From Fructilactobacillus cliffordii (GTDB lineage Bacteria; Bacillota; Bacilli; Lactobacillales; Lactobacillaceae): a stretch of DNA of 64,000 bases. Made by a program: the position numbers and the translations under genes. Positions 28,048 to 37,489 of this stretch are shown in pieces; the first letter of the stretch is position 1, and each line of letters begins with the position of its first letter. The stretch is taken from NCBI RefSeq assembly GCF_024029355.1, contig NZ_CP097117.1, positions 1,395,402 through 1,459,401 of the forward strand, written 5' to 3'. The notes beneath the pieces are model-generated. The model did not search any database and was not told the origin of the DNA. It saw only the letters and a program-made list of their open reading frames with translations.

Positions 28048-29355
28048 ATGTTTGTAGATCAAGTACAATTTAAGGTAAAAGCGGGTAAGGGAGGCGACGG
28101 GATGGTCGGCTTCCGCCGCGAAAAGTACGTTCCCAATGGAGGACCATCCGGTGGTGATGGTGGTCACGGTGGTAATGTGATCTTTCAGGTTGATTCTGGA
28201 ATGAGCACCCTGATGGATTTTAAGTACAAAAAGGTTTTTAAAGCCGAAAACGGTGGCAATGGGGCCAATAAAAAAATGACGGGTGCTAGTGCCCCTGATC
28301 TGGTGATTAAGGTTCCCGAAGGCACGACCGTTTACAATCAAGCCACCGACCAACCGATTGCCGACCTGACCAAACCAGACGAAGAAGTGGTGATTGCTAA
28401 AGGTGGCCGTGGGGGCCGAGGAAACGTGCACTTTGCAACGGCCAAAAACTCGGCACCAGAAATTGCAGAAAACGGAGAACCGGGTGAAGAACTGGACCTT
28501 AGTTTACAACTCCGGTTGCTGGCTGATGTGGGACTGGTTGGATTCCCGTCGGCTGGGAAATCAACGCTTTTAAAAACCATTACGAATTCGAAGCCGAAGG
28601 TAGCTCAGTACCACTTTACAACGCTAGTTCCGAACCTAGGAATTGTGCGCAACGATGATGGTAATGACTTTGTCATTGCGGACCTGCCTGGATTAATTGA
28701 AGGGGCTTCACAGGGAGTCGGATTGGGATTTGCTTTCTTGCGCCACATCCAACGGACTCGAGTCATTTTACACGTAGTGGATATGAGTGGCGTCGAAGGG
28801 CGTGATCCGTATGATGACTACCAAAAAATTAACGCGGAATTAGAAAACTTTGATCCGCAACTGTTAGAACGACCGCAAATTATCGTGGCTAGTAAAATGG
28901 ATCTGCCCGACTCGGCGACTAATTTAGAACATTTTAAGGCAGAACTAGCCCAACACGATGATCAGCTAGCCCGAAAGATTGATCCAATTTCGTCGGTAAC
29001 CCACCAGGGATTAACGACTCTCATACGGGATACGGGAGCGTTACTGGCAGAAACACCGAAGTTTCCAGTGGTTAGTGAACTTGAGCCGGTCGGAGCTGAC
29101 GAAGTGGTTTACACTGCGGAAAATGAAACTACGTCACCATTTACCTTGCAACGGGATGAAGATGGTGTCTGGGTCATTAGCGGAGCTAAGATTGAGCGGT
29201 TGTTTAAGATGACGAATACTGACCATGCCCAAAGTTTAATGCGGTTTACACGGCAAATGCGTGGAATGGGAATTGATGAAGCTTTGCGGAATGCTGGGGC
29301 AAAGGACGGTGACTTAGTGCGCATCTTAGACTTTACTTTTGATTACGTAAATTAA
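28048..29355 (+). CDS. obgE: GTPase ObgE/CgtA
   Basis: A 435-residue ribosome assembly and stress GTPase. The glycine-rich Obg domain is at residues 1-157 ([20 protein letters not shown]), the GTPase domain has [29 protein letters not shown] and SKMDLP, and an OCT domain closes the protein ([17 protein letters not shown]). Starts 21 bases after uvrC. Confidence 0.97.
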   Translation: MFVDQVQFKVKAGKGGDGMVGFRREKYVPNGGPSGGDGGHGGNVIFQVDSGMSTLMDFKYKKVFKAENGGNGANKKMTGASAPDLVIKVPEGTTVYNQATDQPIADLTKPDEEVVIAKGGRGGRGNVHFATAKNSAPEIAENGEPGEELDLSLQLRLLADVGLVGFPSAGKSTLLKTITNSKPKVAQYHFTTLVPNLGIVRNDDGNDFVIADLPGLIEGASQGVGLGFAFLRHIQRTRVILHVVDMSGVEGRDPYDDYQKINAELENFDPQLLERPQIIVASKMDLPDSATNLEHFKAELAQHDDQLARKIDPISSVTHQGLTTLIRDTGALLAETPKFPVVSELEPVGADEVVYTAENETTSPFTLQRDEDGVWVISGAKIERLFKMTNTDHAQSLMRFTRQMRGMGIDEALRNAGAKDGDLVRILDFTFDYVN

Positions 29356-29388
29356 AAAAGTAGTTAACGTAAGTTAACTACTTTTTTA
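29354..29388. terminator. Bidirectional terminator after obgE
   Basis: AAAAAAGTAGTTAAC pairs perfectly with GTTAACTACTTTTTT around GTAA. It also overlaps the stop region of the minus-strand gene at 29386. Confidence 0.92.
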
Positions 29389-29637
29389 GCCGAAAATGAT
29401 TTGATTGGCGTGCAGCCGATAGCCATAGAGTCGTTGAGGTTGCTCGATGCTTTGAAAAAGATCGACCTGGCCATCTAAGGCTTGCGTGCGAGCGTCAAAC
29501 TGTTCTAAAGTGAGGGGCTTTGCCGGAGCAGCAGCTGGCAGTAAAAATAGCCGGTTGTCCTGTAGTTGTAATTCGGAGACGGGTTGCACGTTGTGATTAA
29601 GTTCGACAAACAGGGTGCGGTGGGAATCAAGATCCAC
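29386..29637 (-). CDS. Hypothetical protein with an unclear start
   Basis: The frame codes for at least 83 residues from a GTG at 29637 that has no ribosome binding site. It is open further upstream for about 30 codons. AGGTG at roughly the right distance precedes an ATC codon (reading ATC-CAA-CTT-CAT), so the natural start may be a rare ATC or a lost ATG. The product is mainly beta and helix with no recognised motif (LFVELNHNVQPVSELQ, EQPQRLYGYRLHANQ). Convergent with obgE. Confidence 0.5.
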   Translation of the reverse strand: MDLDSHRTLFVELNHNVQPVSELQLQDNRLFLLPAAAPAKPLTLEQFDARTQALDGQVDLFQSIEQPQRLYGYRLHANQIIFG

Positions 29638-29806
29638 TGCCGAAACGTTAAACTGATGAAGTTGGATAAAATCACCTGCTTTGCTAATCAGATTAGAAAG
29701 TGCGAATTGAGGGGACCATGATTTTTCAGTTCAGATAAGCTACAATTATTATATGAGTTTTAGCGCTGAAATACATTAATGAGTCCGAAAAGGAACGGGA
29801 AAAAAT

Positions 29807-30742
29807 ATGCAGTTAGAGTTTTTTGGTACGGGGGCGGGAGTGCCCGGTAAGTTTAGAAACGTTTCAAGCGTAGTGTTACGCTTGTTAGATGAAGCAAATG
29901 AGGTTTGGATGTTTGATTGTGGGGAAGGAACGCAACAACAAATTTTACGGTCCACCTTAAAACCCCGCAAGATTAATAAGATTTTTATTACGCACTTGCA
30001 TGGTGATCACATTTTTGGGCTACCCGGATTGTTATCAAGCCGGTCATTTCAAGGGGGAACGGATGATTTAACCATCTACGGTCCGGTTGGCATCAAGCGC
30101 TACGTGCAAACTTCATTGCAAGTGAGTCAAACCCGGCTAGCGTATCAAATTCACTACGTGGAACTAACCGATCCCGGAGTAATTTATGAAGATGATCAAT
30201 TTACAGTGAAAGCGGAACAGTTGGACCATCAAATTGAATCCTGGGGCTATCGGGTAGAAGAACATGATCATCCTGGCGAATTAATGGTCGAAAAATTGCA
30301 AGAAGAGCATATCCCAGCTGGTCCAGTTTATGGTAAGCTTAAACTGGGTGAGCAGGTGACTCTCGCCGACGGACGGACGATTAACGGACAGGATTTTATT
30401 GGTCAACCACAACCAGGGAGAACGGTCACGATTCTAGGTGATACCAGAAAGACTACTAACATTAAAAAGTTAGCTCAGGATGCGGATGTTCTGGTTCATG
30501 AAAGTACCTTTGGAAAGGGAGAAGCTAAGTTAGCTCGTAACTATTTCCATTCGACTAACATCCAAGCAGCACAGGGAGCCGTTCAAGCTAACGTTGGTCA
30601 GTTGTTATTAACCCATATTTCTGCCCGTTACACCGCCAAGATGGCCCGGGAGTTACAACAGCAAGCCCGCCAAATTTTTCCGCACAGCAAGGTTGTTAAA
30701 GACTTTGATGTGGTGGATATTCCATTTAAGAAAAAGGAGTAA
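29807..30742 (+). CDS. rnz: Ribonuclease Z
   Basis: tRNA 3'-end endonuclease, 311 residues, a metallo-beta-lactamase enzyme. The zinc motif [17 protein letters not shown] is near residue 63, with further ligands in [19 protein letters not shown] and the HST region ([11 protein letters not shown]), ending with the usual TH-containing strand. GGAA lies upstream of ATG. Next to the lapA-recJ-apt genes. Confidence 0.96.
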   Translation: MQLEFFGTGAGVPGKFRNVSSVVLRLLDEANEVWMFDCGEGTQQQILRSTLKPRKINKIFITHLHGDHIFGLPGLLSSRSFQGGTDDLTIYGPVGIKRYVQTSLQVSQTRLAYQIHYVELTDPGVIYEDDQFTVKAEQLDHQIESWGYRVEEHDHPGELMVEKLQEEHIPAGPVYGKLKLGEQVTLADGRTINGQDFIGQPQPGRTVTILGDTRKTTNIKKLAQDADVLVHESTFGKGEAKLARNYFHSTNIQAAQGAVQANVGQLLLTHISARYTAKMARELQQQARQIFPHSKVVKDFDVVDIPFKKKE

Positions 30743-30747
30743 CACAC

Positions 30748-31116
30748 ATGAAAAAACAAATTGGAGTAATTACAGCGATTATTTTGGTAATTATCATGGC
30801 ATTTTTCGTATTAATGAATATGACCAGTACCGAAATCAACTTTGGCTTTACTACGGTTGAATTTCCGCTGATTTTAATCATCTTGGGGAGTCTATTTGTT
30901 GGAGCAATTTTAATGTTCCTCTTTTCCTCGTTTTCGAGCTTTAAAAACCACCGAGCTTCTAAAGCTGCTAACAAAGAAATCAATGATTTAAACCAACAAA
31001 TCGCTTCTTTAAAACAACAACTTTTAGATCAAGATCAGGAGCAATTGGCGAACCAAAAAGCAGCCGCAGCCGCTAAAGTTAACCAATCGACTGATTCAAA
31101 ACCAGACCCACAATAG
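30748..31116 (+). CDS. LapA domain membrane protein
   Basis: A 122-residue protein with two membrane segments (residues 5-24 and 38-65) separated by TEINFGFTTVEFP, the arrangement of the LapA/DUF1049 family, followed by a cytoplasmic coiled coil (INDLNQQIASLKQQLLDQ). It starts 5 bases after rnz and precedes recJ, a common order in lactobacilli. Role unknown. Confidence 0.85.
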   Translation: MKKQIGVITAIILVIIMAFFVLMNMTSTEINFGFTTVEFPLILIILGSLFVGAILMFLFSSFSSFKNHRASKAANKEINDLNQQIASLKQQLLDQDQEQLANQKAAAAAKVNQSTDSKPDPQ

Positions 31117-31134
31117 AGCAAGCGAGGTAATTTG

Positions 31135-33441
31135 GTGTTTTCCGCAAAATTCAAATGGACAGAAAAGCCCCAAACAGTAACTACGGAGTTAGTAGAATCG
31201 TTAAGTAACGAACTGGGATTACCGCAGTTAACCACTCAAATTCTGGTTAACCGCGGGTATACTGACCCGGAACAAATCAAACATTTTCTTGCTCCAGATG
31301 AGTCTGATTTGTTGGCCCCAATGTTGTTACATGATATGGAAAAGGCCGTTCAGCGCATCCAAACAGCGATTGCTAACGAGGAACAGATTACAATTTATGG
31401 TGATTATGACGCAGACGGTTTGACTAGTACAGCGATTCTCTATGAAACGTTGCTAGAAATGGGGGCCAACGTTAATTACTACGTTCCGAACCGCTTTAGT
31501 GATGGTTATGGTCCGAATGTGGTTGCTTTTGAAAAGCTGATTGAAAATGGGACTTCGTTAATCGTAACCGTTGATAACGGAGTTGCGGGAAATGAGGCTA
31601 TCGATAGAGCTCGTGAACTTAAATGTGATGTGGTGGTTACGGATCATCACGAACTTCCCGAACAGTTGCCAAATGCAACTGCCATCGTGCATGCTGATTT
31701 GAGTCCTGATTATCCCTTCAAGGAATTATCGGGAGCGGGCATTGCCTTTAAGGTTGCAACCGCGCTCACGGATGAGATTCCACAAGAAAAGTTAGATTTG
31801 GCCGCCATTGGAACTATTGCTGATTTAGTGTCCCTCACTGGGGAAAATCGTGCTTTGGTTCAATTTGGGTTAAATGTCATTCATCTAACGGAACGGCCGG
31901 GCCTGAAAGCTCTGATCAAACAAGCAAAGCTCAAGTTAGAGCAGGTGGATGAGGAAAACATCAGTTTCCAAATTGCCCCGGCTTTGAACTCAATTGGCAG
32001 AATGGGTGAAGCCACTCCAGGGATTCAATTACTAACGACCGATGATGAGGCTACCGCAACCAAGCTCGCACAGCAAACCTTTAAAACCAATGAACACCGT
32101 AAGCAACTGGTCACGGAAATTACGGAGCAAGCTGAGCAGTTGGTTTCTAATCAAGCAGATCAGCCGGTGTTAATGTTGGTAGGATCTGATTGGCATGAGG
32201 GCGTGCTTGGAATTGTGGCTAGTCGGATTAAAGAGAAATTTCAAAAACCCACGATTGTTTTAACTAAAACAAAGAATGGGATAGTAAAGGGATCCGGTCG
32301 GAGCGTACCTGGTTTTGATTTGTTTCAGGCGCTTAATCCTGAACGTAATTTAATGGTCGCGTTTGGTGGTCATGAAATGGCGGTGGGATTGACGTTAGCT
32401 AGCGAACGTTTACCGGAGTTTCAACGACGGCTAGGAGAAACAGCTCGTCAGCAGGGCTTACAAACAAATCAACGCGCTGAGTTATCCATTGATTATTCAA
32501 TTCAACCAGATGACGTTAACCAAACGTTGTACGATAATTTACAGTTGTTAAGTCCCTTTGGGGTCGACAACGAAAAGCCCGAGTTTGCCATTCATCCTAA
32601 CTTGGTGAGTGGTTTGATGGCCATTGGAGTTGATAAATCGCATCTGAAGTTTGAACTAATTGGGAACCAACGGAAGGTGGGTGCAATTGCCTTTGGCTGG
32701 GGATCCCAGTTGTCCCAGCTTCGAGAATTAGCTACCAATCTAAAGGTGGCCGGGACGATTGGGAAAAATGAGTTCCGCGGGCGGACCAACTTCCAGGTGA
32801 TGGTAGATGATATTGCTCCTGCCGGAATGGTGATAGAGGACCGTCGAACGAACAAACTGGTTCAGGCGATGTTTCAAGAACCAGGAACCTATCTCTTTTT
32901 TAATGAAAAAATACAACATCAGCTGGCGCCGTATTTAAATGAACAGGCGAAAAGCTTGTTGGTAAAAGACGTTGATTTTGAACAACAAGAGTTTGATCAT
33001 TTGTTTATCGTGGATTTTCCTGCGCAGTTGAGTGAGTTACAGCAAGTATTAAAACAAGCGCAAACTTCGGTTATCACCGTGTACTTATACAAAAAACGGC
33101 ATTTGCGGACGGTCGGGATGCCTAGCCGGGAACAATACACCAAGTTATTCAAATTTTTAGAAAAACAGCCGACCGTTGCATTACGCAATCAGATTACGAA
33201 GTTAGGTCAGCAGTTGCATTTCGATCCCCAATCACTAGTTTTCATGATTCAAGTATTTACGGAGTTGGGATTTGTAACTGTCAATAATGGGGTCTTGCAT
33301 AAGGTAGATAATCCACCCCATCGGGCTTTGAAAACGTCTACTTGTTATCAGCAACGAGAGCTAGATTTACAGCTCGAAAAACAACTGTTGGCTAGTTCTC
33401 AGCAACAATTTTTACAGTGGTTGCAGTCCTTACGCACGTAA
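31135..33441 (+). CDS. recJ: Single-stranded-DNA-specific exonuclease RecJ
   Basis: A 768-residue DHH/DHHA1 5'-3' exonuclease for recombination and mismatch repair. Motifs: [14 protein letters not shown] (motif I), VDNGV and [11 protein letters not shown] (DHH), [10 protein letters not shown] (DHHA1), then the OB-fold domain and the C-terminal RecJ_C extension seen in Firmicutes. GTG at 31135 is chosen because GAGG lies 7 bases before it; a TTG lies one codon upstream. Confidence 0.96.
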   Translation: MFSAKFKWTEKPQTVTTELVESLSNELGLPQLTTQILVNRGYTDPEQIKHFLAPDESDLLAPMLLHDMEKAVQRIQTAIANEEQITIYGDYDADGLTSTAILYETLLEMGANVNYYVPNRFSDGYGPNVVAFEKLIENGTSLIVTVDNGVAGNEAIDRARELKCDVVVTDHHELPEQLPNATAIVHADLSPDYPFKELSGAGIAFKVATALTDEIPQEKLDLAAIGTIADLVSLTGENRALVQFGLNVIHLTERPGLKALIKQAKLKLEQVDEENISFQIAPALNSIGRMGEATPGIQLLTTDDEATATKLAQQTFKTNEHRKQLVTEITEQAEQLVSNQADQPVLMLVGSDWHEGVLGIVASRIKEKFQKPTIVLTKTKNGIVKGSGRSVPGFDLFQALNPERNLMVAFGGHEMAVGLTLASERLPEFQRRLGETARQQGLQTNQRAELSIDYSIQPDDVNQTLYDNLQLLSPFGVDNEKPEFAIHPNLVSGLMAIGVDKSHLKFELIGNQRKVGAIAFGWGSQLSQLRELATNLKVAGTIGKNEFRGRTNFQVMVDDIAPAGMVIEDRRTNKLVQAMFQEPGTYLFFNEKIQHQLAPYLNEQAKSLLVKDVDFEQQEFDHLFIVDFPAQLSELQQVLKQAQTSVITVYLYKKRHLRTVGMPSREQYTKLFKFLEKQPTVALRNQITKLGQQLHFDPQSLVFMIQVFTELGFVTVNNGVLHKVDNPPHRALKTSTCYQQRELDLQLEKQLLASSQQQFLQWLQSLRT

Positions 33442-33466
33442 GATTAGAGAAAAGAAGGAGTTCTTT

Positions 33467-33985
33467 ATGACATTAGATTTAAAAGATTATGTGGCCAGTT
33501 ATCCGGATTTTCCCGAACCGGGGATTTTATTCCGTGACATTTCGCCATTATTGGAAAATGGAGATGCCTACCGGCAAGCAACCAATGAAATTGTTGACTA
33601 TGCCAAAAAATTAAATGTGGATATGGTGGTTGGACCAGAAGCCCGGGGTTTCATCGTCGGCTGTCCTGTTGCTTACGATTTAAACATTGGATTTGCACCG
33701 GCTCGAAAGAAAGGGAAACTCCCTGGTCACACGGTTAAGGCTACTTACGGTTTGGAATACGGTGAATCTTCTTTATATCTACATGATGATGCCATTAAAC
33801 CGGGACAACGAGTACTGGTAACGGATGATTTGCTGGCCACTGGGGGAACCATTGCAGCAACGATTCAACTCGTAGAGGATCTTGGAGGCGTTGTGGCTGG
33901 AACGGCTTTCTTTGTTGAACTGATGGATCTCAAGGGCCGTGATAAAATTAAAGGTTACGATATTTTGAGTTTAATGCAATATTAA
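33467..33985 (+). CDS. apt: Adenine phosphoribosyltransferase
   Basis: Purine salvage: adenine plus PRPP to AMP. 172 residues, type I PRTase: [18 protein letters not shown] at the N terminus, the substrate-binding [10 protein letters not shown], and the PRPP motif [19 protein letters not shown] before ATG. Last host protein gene before the prophage. Confidence 0.97.
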   Translation: MTLDLKDYVASYPDFPEPGILFRDISPLLENGDAYRQATNEIVDYAKKLNVDMVVGPEARGFIVGCPVAYDLNIGFAPARKKGKLPGHTVKATYGLEYGESSLYLHDDAIKPGQRVLVTDDLLATGGTIAATIQLVEDLGGVVAGTAFFVELMDLKGRDKIKGYDILSLMQY

Positions 33986-34003
33986 AAATCTGATACTATT
34001 CAG

Positions 34004-34033
34004 TTTGCAAAATTAGCAATCTTTGTTTATAAT
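34004..34033 (+). promoter_or_regulatory. Promoter of the tRNA-Ser gene
   Basis: TTTGCA (34004-34009), 18-base spacer, TATAAT (34028-34033), ending 16 bases before the tRNA. Confidence 0.65.
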
Positions 34034-34049
34034 TGAATAGTATTATTTT

Positions 34050-34139
34050 GGAGAGTTGGCAGAGTGGTAATGCACCGGACTCGAAATCCGGCGAACCAAG
34101 CTTATACTTGGCGCGCAGGTTCAAATCCTGTACTCTCCT
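34050..34139 (+). tRNA. tRNA-Ser (anticodon CGA)
   Basis: Class II tRNA of about 90 bases. The acceptor strands GGAGAGT (34050-34056) and ACTCTCC (34132-34138) pair fully; the anticodon arm reads CCGGACTCGAAATCCGG with CGA; the long variable arm CCAAGCTTATACTTGG is typical of serine; the T arm is CAGGTTCAAATCCTG. No CCA is encoded. Its 3' end is the presumed bacterial attachment site of the prophage. Confidence 0.95.
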
Positions 34140-34265
34140 TTCTAAGCCTTTTTATTCCATTTCGTATCCGTGATAAATACTAATTTAACGGTATTCTTTG
34201 AAAAACGGAAGGGAAATAAAAGGAATAAAAAGGAACTAAATGTGTACAGAATGTGTACACAACAT

Positions 34266-34297
34266 AAGACGTCAGTTAACGCTGGCGTCTTTTTTTG
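34266..34297. terminator. Terminator at the integrase/tRNA-Ser boundary
   Basis: AAGACGTCAG (34266-34275) pairs with CTGGCGTCTT (34282-34291), one G-U pair, with eight T on the plus strand. It overlaps the end of int and separates host and prophage transcription. Confidence 0.75.
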
Positions 34298-35393
34298 TTT
34301 CTTCGGTCATTCCATTTAAAATTGACTCAATGTGATTGTCTGCCCGATTCTTATATTCATCGATTAGATACGAGTAGACATTAGTTGTGGTCGACACGTT
34401 AGAATGTCCAAGACGTTTACTAATTACATAAATATCAACGTCATGTGCTAACAAATAAGCTACGTGCGTGTGTCTTAGTGAATGGAAATGGAACCCTTGT
34501 TTATTGATACCTAATTCCTGCAAACCATTTTTCAAAGTTTTATTCACGGCGGATGACGTTGGGATTGATCCGTATTGATTGGTAAAAATGAAGTCGCTTT
34601 TGTTCTGTTTGAGCTCATCGATAACTTCTAGGATTTCGTCATTTACTCTGATAATTCGCTTCGAAGATTCATTTTTGGTTGGCTGGACGACTTCATTTTC
34701 GCTGTTCCAGCTTTTACTAATTTTAATTGTCTTAAAGTTTAAATTAAGGTCGTCCCATTTAAGTGCTTGGATTTCACCTAATCGCATCCCAGTAAAGATT
34801 GCCAGTAAAATCATGTATTTACTTGTAAAATGACAGTTTCTAGTCTGCATTAGATAATCCACGAGCCTCATCATTTCTGATTCATTGAGATACTCGACTT
34901 TCCAGGTTTTTGACCTGTCATAAACGATAGAAGTTCGTTTAACAAAATCCTTTTTAATTTTACCGTCATAGATTCCATCTTGGACGCAAGCATTAATCAG
35001 CGAGTTCAACTTGGAAACAGTAGCTTTGGAATGGTTGGATCCGTAATCGTCTAAAAATGATTGATAGCGCTCACGATTCATTTCGTCTACTTTGGTTTGA
35101 GGTAAATATTTTTCTAATACACGCTTAACGTGAATATAATCACGTTTAGTTCTCTCCGTAACGGTTTTTTCCTTATACGTTTGGAACCAGTTCCAAAAAT
35201 AATCATAAAAAAGCGGGGGAACATTTGGAACAAACTGTCCGGAACTTTTATCGACAATCATTTGGCTAATAAAGACCTGGGCTTCACGTTTAGACTTAAA
35301 CCCGGTCTTTGACTTAAAGTGGCGTTTACCATTATCGTCATAGTAGTCGATTCTGGCTTGCCATGCTTTACCGCGCTTTCTTATATCTGCCAC
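34272..35393 (-). CDS. int: Phage tyrosine recombinase (integrase)
   Basis: A 373-residue site-specific recombinase. N-terminal arm-binding domain (RGKAWQARIDYYDDNGKRHF), SAM-like core-binding domain at about 60-140, and a catalytic domain with Arg in FTGMRLGEIQALKW, Lys in the beta-hairpin, HxxR in FHSLRHTHVAYLL, the second His in LGHSNVSTT and the nucleophile Tyr in NVYSYL. GTG start at 35393, 6 bases after AAAGGAGG. Reads toward the tRNA-Ser. A LexA-box-like palindrome sits immediately upstream of its ribosome binding site. Confidence 0.96.
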   Translation of the reverse strand: MADIRKRGKAWQARIDYYDDNGKRHFKSKTGFKSKREAQVFISQMIVDKSSGQFVPNVPPLFYDYFWNWFQTYKEKTVTERTKRDYIHVKRVLEKYLPQTKVDEMNRERYQSFLDDYGSNHSKATVSKLNSLINACVQDGIYDGKIKKDFVKRTSIVYDRSKTWKVEYLNESEMMRLVDYLMQTRNCHFTSKYMILLAIFTGMRLGEIQALKWDDLNLNFKTIKISKSWNSENEVVQPTKNESSKRIIRVNDEILEVIDELKQNKSDFIFTNQYGSIPTSSAVNKTLKNGLQELGINKQGFHFHSLRHTHVAYLLAHDVDIYVISKRLGHSNVSTTTNVYSYLIDEYKNRADNHIESILNGMTEETKKDASVN

Positions 35394-35408
35394 AGTTTGC
35401 CTCCTTTA

Positions 35409-35420
35409 GAACATGTGTTC
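35409..35420. promoter_or_regulatory. LexA/SOS-box-like palindrome in front of int
   Basis: GAACATGTGTTC matches the Gram-positive LexA (DinR) box core GAAC-N4-GTTC exactly, and the palindrome extends by one base each side. It begins one base beyond the int ribosome binding site, so a bound repressor would block int. A hairpin AAAGCAC..GTGCTTT follows at 35438-35459. Confidence 0.55.
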
Positions 35421-35476
35421 TTTGATGTGTTAAAATAAAAGCACTACAAAACGTGCTTTTATGAGGGAATAATAAA

Positions 35477-35653
35477 ATGGAACAAGATTATAGACCGAAA
35501 CAGGCTAAAACAGCCGAAGTAATCATCGTTGAAGCTACAAGAGGTAAGGGGACGGATGACGACCCTATCCGTGGTGTTTACCAATTTTGGAGTAAACAAG
35601 GGAGATTTATCACAGAAAAAGACGTTACTGATTTTCCAATGGAAAGATTTTAA
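35477..35653 (+). CDS. Small phage protein, 58 residues
   Basis: Starts ATG 35477 after AGGGA and ends at 35653. The product begins MEQDYRPKQAKTAEVIIVE and continues with GKGTDDDPIRGVYQFW and a C terminus DFPMERF. It is short, polar and has no membrane segment. I believe similar small proteins occur next to integrases in lactobacillus prophages but know no function. It is divergent from int and shares the LexA-like region; its last 4 bases overlap the convergent DUF4145-like gene. Confidence 0.7.
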   Translation: MEQDYRPKQAKTAEVIIVEATRGKGTDDDPIRGVYQFWSKQGRFITEKDVTDFPMERF

Positions 35654-36381
35654 TCTTTTTTCTTATCGTCATAAGCTTGCAACAGTTTTTTCTTTTCTAT
35701 TTCAGAGATTAAATAATTTACTGTAAAATTAATTCCGTTTTTTAGGTCATTTAAATCAAGATTAGGATTTTGATTGCTATCGTAATGGGTTTGATCATTG
35801 CCGACCCAGATTGCGACTTTTGCTATTTTATTAATGGTTTCGTCACCTAAATCAGATGCACAATCGCTTAAGCTTCTTTTCTGTATGGACTCTTCTTTTT
35901 TATCGCAAAATTTAATTAAATATTCCTTGATTAAATTTTCAAATGCTTTTCTATAACCTGGTCCTGCTATCTCATTTAATCCATATTTCTCTGCTTTTTG
36001 TGCTTGCGTATAAATTATTTTGAAATCAGGGAAATTATTCTCTACATCTTCATTGAATGGAAACTTAATTTTATTATTTGTAAAATTAAAGTCATAATCT
36101 ATAACTGATCCCGAATCCATATTAGAGATATATCCAACTGCAACATATTTATAACATCCTTGGCATTGATATGTGACTTCAAAACGATAACTAGTCGGCC
36201 CTAAGTTTTCGTAATCATAAGATTCAGACACATACCTAAAATTAGATGGTATATTTTCAAAAGGACAAAAATTGGGACTTGGTACCTTAACTCCAAGTGT
36301 AGAAATGCTATTTTGTTGAGCATTAATTTTTGTTATATTGTTTGAATCTGTTGAAAAAAATGGATTGTTTATATAGCTCAT
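35650..36381 (-). CDS. DUF4145-like protein in the lysogeny block
   Basis: A 243-residue soluble protein. The N-terminal half contains CPFENIP and YQCQGCYKYVAVG, a possible zinc ribbon; the C-terminal half has GPGYRKAFENLIKEYL, KRSLSDCASDLGD and WVGNDQTHYDSN, the helix and His pattern of DUF4145, a domain often found with restriction or defence proteins. Start ATG 36381 follows AAAGGAG. It lies between int and the repressor on the repressor's strand, a place usual for genes expressed in lysogens. Function unknown; a superinfection-exclusion or host-fitness role is only a guess. Confidence 0.65.
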   Translation of the reverse strand: MSYINNPFFSTDSNNITKINAQQNSISTLGVKVPSPNFCPFENIPSNFRYVSESYDYENLGPTSYRFEVTYQCQGCYKYVAVGYISNMDSGSVIDYDFNFTNNKIKFPFNEDVENNFPDFKIIYTQAQKAEKYGLNEIAGPGYRKAFENLIKEYLIKFCDKKEESIQKRSLSDCASDLGDETINKIAKVAIWVGNDQTHYDSNQNPNLDLNDLKNGINFTVNYLISEIEKKKLLQAYDDKKKD

Positions 36382-36398
36382 TTTTATATCTCCTTTCT

Positions 36399-36427
36399 AA
36401 GCATCCGTCTCCAACGGATGCTTTTTT
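36399..36427 (+). terminator. Terminator-like hairpin between the DUF4145-like and SHOCT genes
   Basis: AAGCATCCGT (36399-36408) pairs perfectly with ACGGATGCTT (36414-36423) and is followed by TTTT on the plus strand. That is opposite to the flanking genes, so it would stop antisense transcription, or serve as a weak signal on the minus strand. Confidence 0.6.
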
Positions 36428-36449
36428 ATTTTGGGCAAAAATACCCAAA

Positions 36450-36490
36450 GCCCCAGGCCGGAGTCGAACCGACCAAGCTACCGAGTAGGG
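36450..36490 (-). other. 3' fragment of a tRNA gene (relic)
   Basis: On the minus strand the sequence ends with a T arm (GTCGG-TTCGACT-CCGGC) and CTGGGGC, the 3' acceptor strand of a tRNA; the 5' half and anticodon arm cannot be completed because the stop region of the SHOCT gene lies there. Probably a leftover attachment site or tRNA 3' end captured by an earlier integration. Confidence 0.5.
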
Positions 36491-36493
36491 TAA

Positions 36494-37438
36494 TTAAATA
36501 TTTAGTAATTGTTTTTTCTTTGTATTAAATTCATCTTGAGTAATTATGCCTTGATCCAAAAGAGATTTATACTTTGCGATTTTATCAGCAGCATCCATCG
36601 TTGAAGTATCAACATTTGACTCAACCGTTTGTTTGGTAATCGTTTTTTGATCATCTTGACTCATTCCTTGAAATTTGTTTTGCAAGAAAGTTTGAGAAAC
36701 AGTAAGTTTGCCTTGAAGTAAATTAACATTTTGCTGCTTTGCGTTTACTGCAAAATTTTCTTCATTTTTTAAATCAGTAGAAATTAAATGCATATAGGCT
36801 ACGCTGTCTTTCTCCGTTTTTGTTGTTTCGATTTTCCTTTTTCCAGATGAACCAACAACCGCTCCAACTCCACCAAATAGAGCTCCCCCAATAAGGGATG
36901 ATCCAGTTTTACCTTTGATTGCCATGCTAGTTTCTATGTTTGGTGTAAAATCAATTGATTCTAAATAAAAACTTTTTTTGGAATTTGATTGAGGGAATGT
37001 CAAAACGTGGTCGTTATTGTGTAATTCGATTGATAAATTCAGATTTGGGTTTCCATTTTCATTGAATCCCCATTTTTCAAAATCGCTATCTGTAGGTCGT
37101 ATTAAAAAAATTGAACCATTTTTCAATGCATTTGCTAGCTTTGCGTCATAGTCTTTTTTTAAATTTAAATTATCAGAGAGGTTATGGTTTTTCTTATATT
37201 CTTTGAATTGATCTCTTGAAATGACAACATAGTTTGGTTTATTCCCAATTGGCTCCATATAATATTTTCCCGTTAATAGTGGCGCGTAGAAGGGAAATAG
37301 AAGCAACAATACTGTTAAAATCCATAAAGGTGCCACGAAAAGCGAAATAAATGCACAAATAACGCCAACAATAACTACTTTGAAATAAAACGGTGGCATA
37401 AATTTAACATAATTAGCTGAGCTATCTAATTTTTGCAT
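36494..37438 (-). CDS. SHOCT-domain membrane protein in the lysogeny block
   Basis: A 314-residue protein. Two adjacent hydrophobic segments at about residues 13-50 (VVIVGVICAFISLFVAPLWIL), a soluble beta-rich middle, a glycine-zipper-like GGALFGGVGAVVG near residue 190 and a C-terminal SHOCT motif (AKYKSLLDQGIITQDEFNTK). ATG 37438 has GGAGG 8 bases before it. It lies 51 bases after the CI-like gene on the same strand, so it is likely expressed in the lysogen. SHOCT genes in this place are common in Gram-positive prophages and some may affect superinfection; function here unknown. Confidence 0.75.
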   Translation of the reverse strand: MQKLDSSANYVKFMPPFYFKVVIVGVICAFISLFVAPLWILTVLLLLFPFYAPLLTGKYYMEPIGNKPNYVVISRDQFKEYKKNHNLSDNLNLKKDYDAKLANALKNGSIFLIRPTDSDFEKWGFNENGNPNLNLSIELHNNDHVLTFPQSNSKKSFYLESIDFTPNIETSMAIKGKTGSSLIGGALFGGVGAVVGSSGKRKIETTKTEKDSVAYMHLISTDLKNEENFAVNAKQQNVNLLQGKLTVSQTFLQNKFQGMSQDDQKTITKQTVESNVDTSTMDAADKIAKYKSLLDQGIITQDEFNTKKKQLLNI

Positions 37439-37489
37439 AGAATAATCCTCCAAGTCAGCTTTTAACGACGATCAGTTTTTGGTCGTTTA

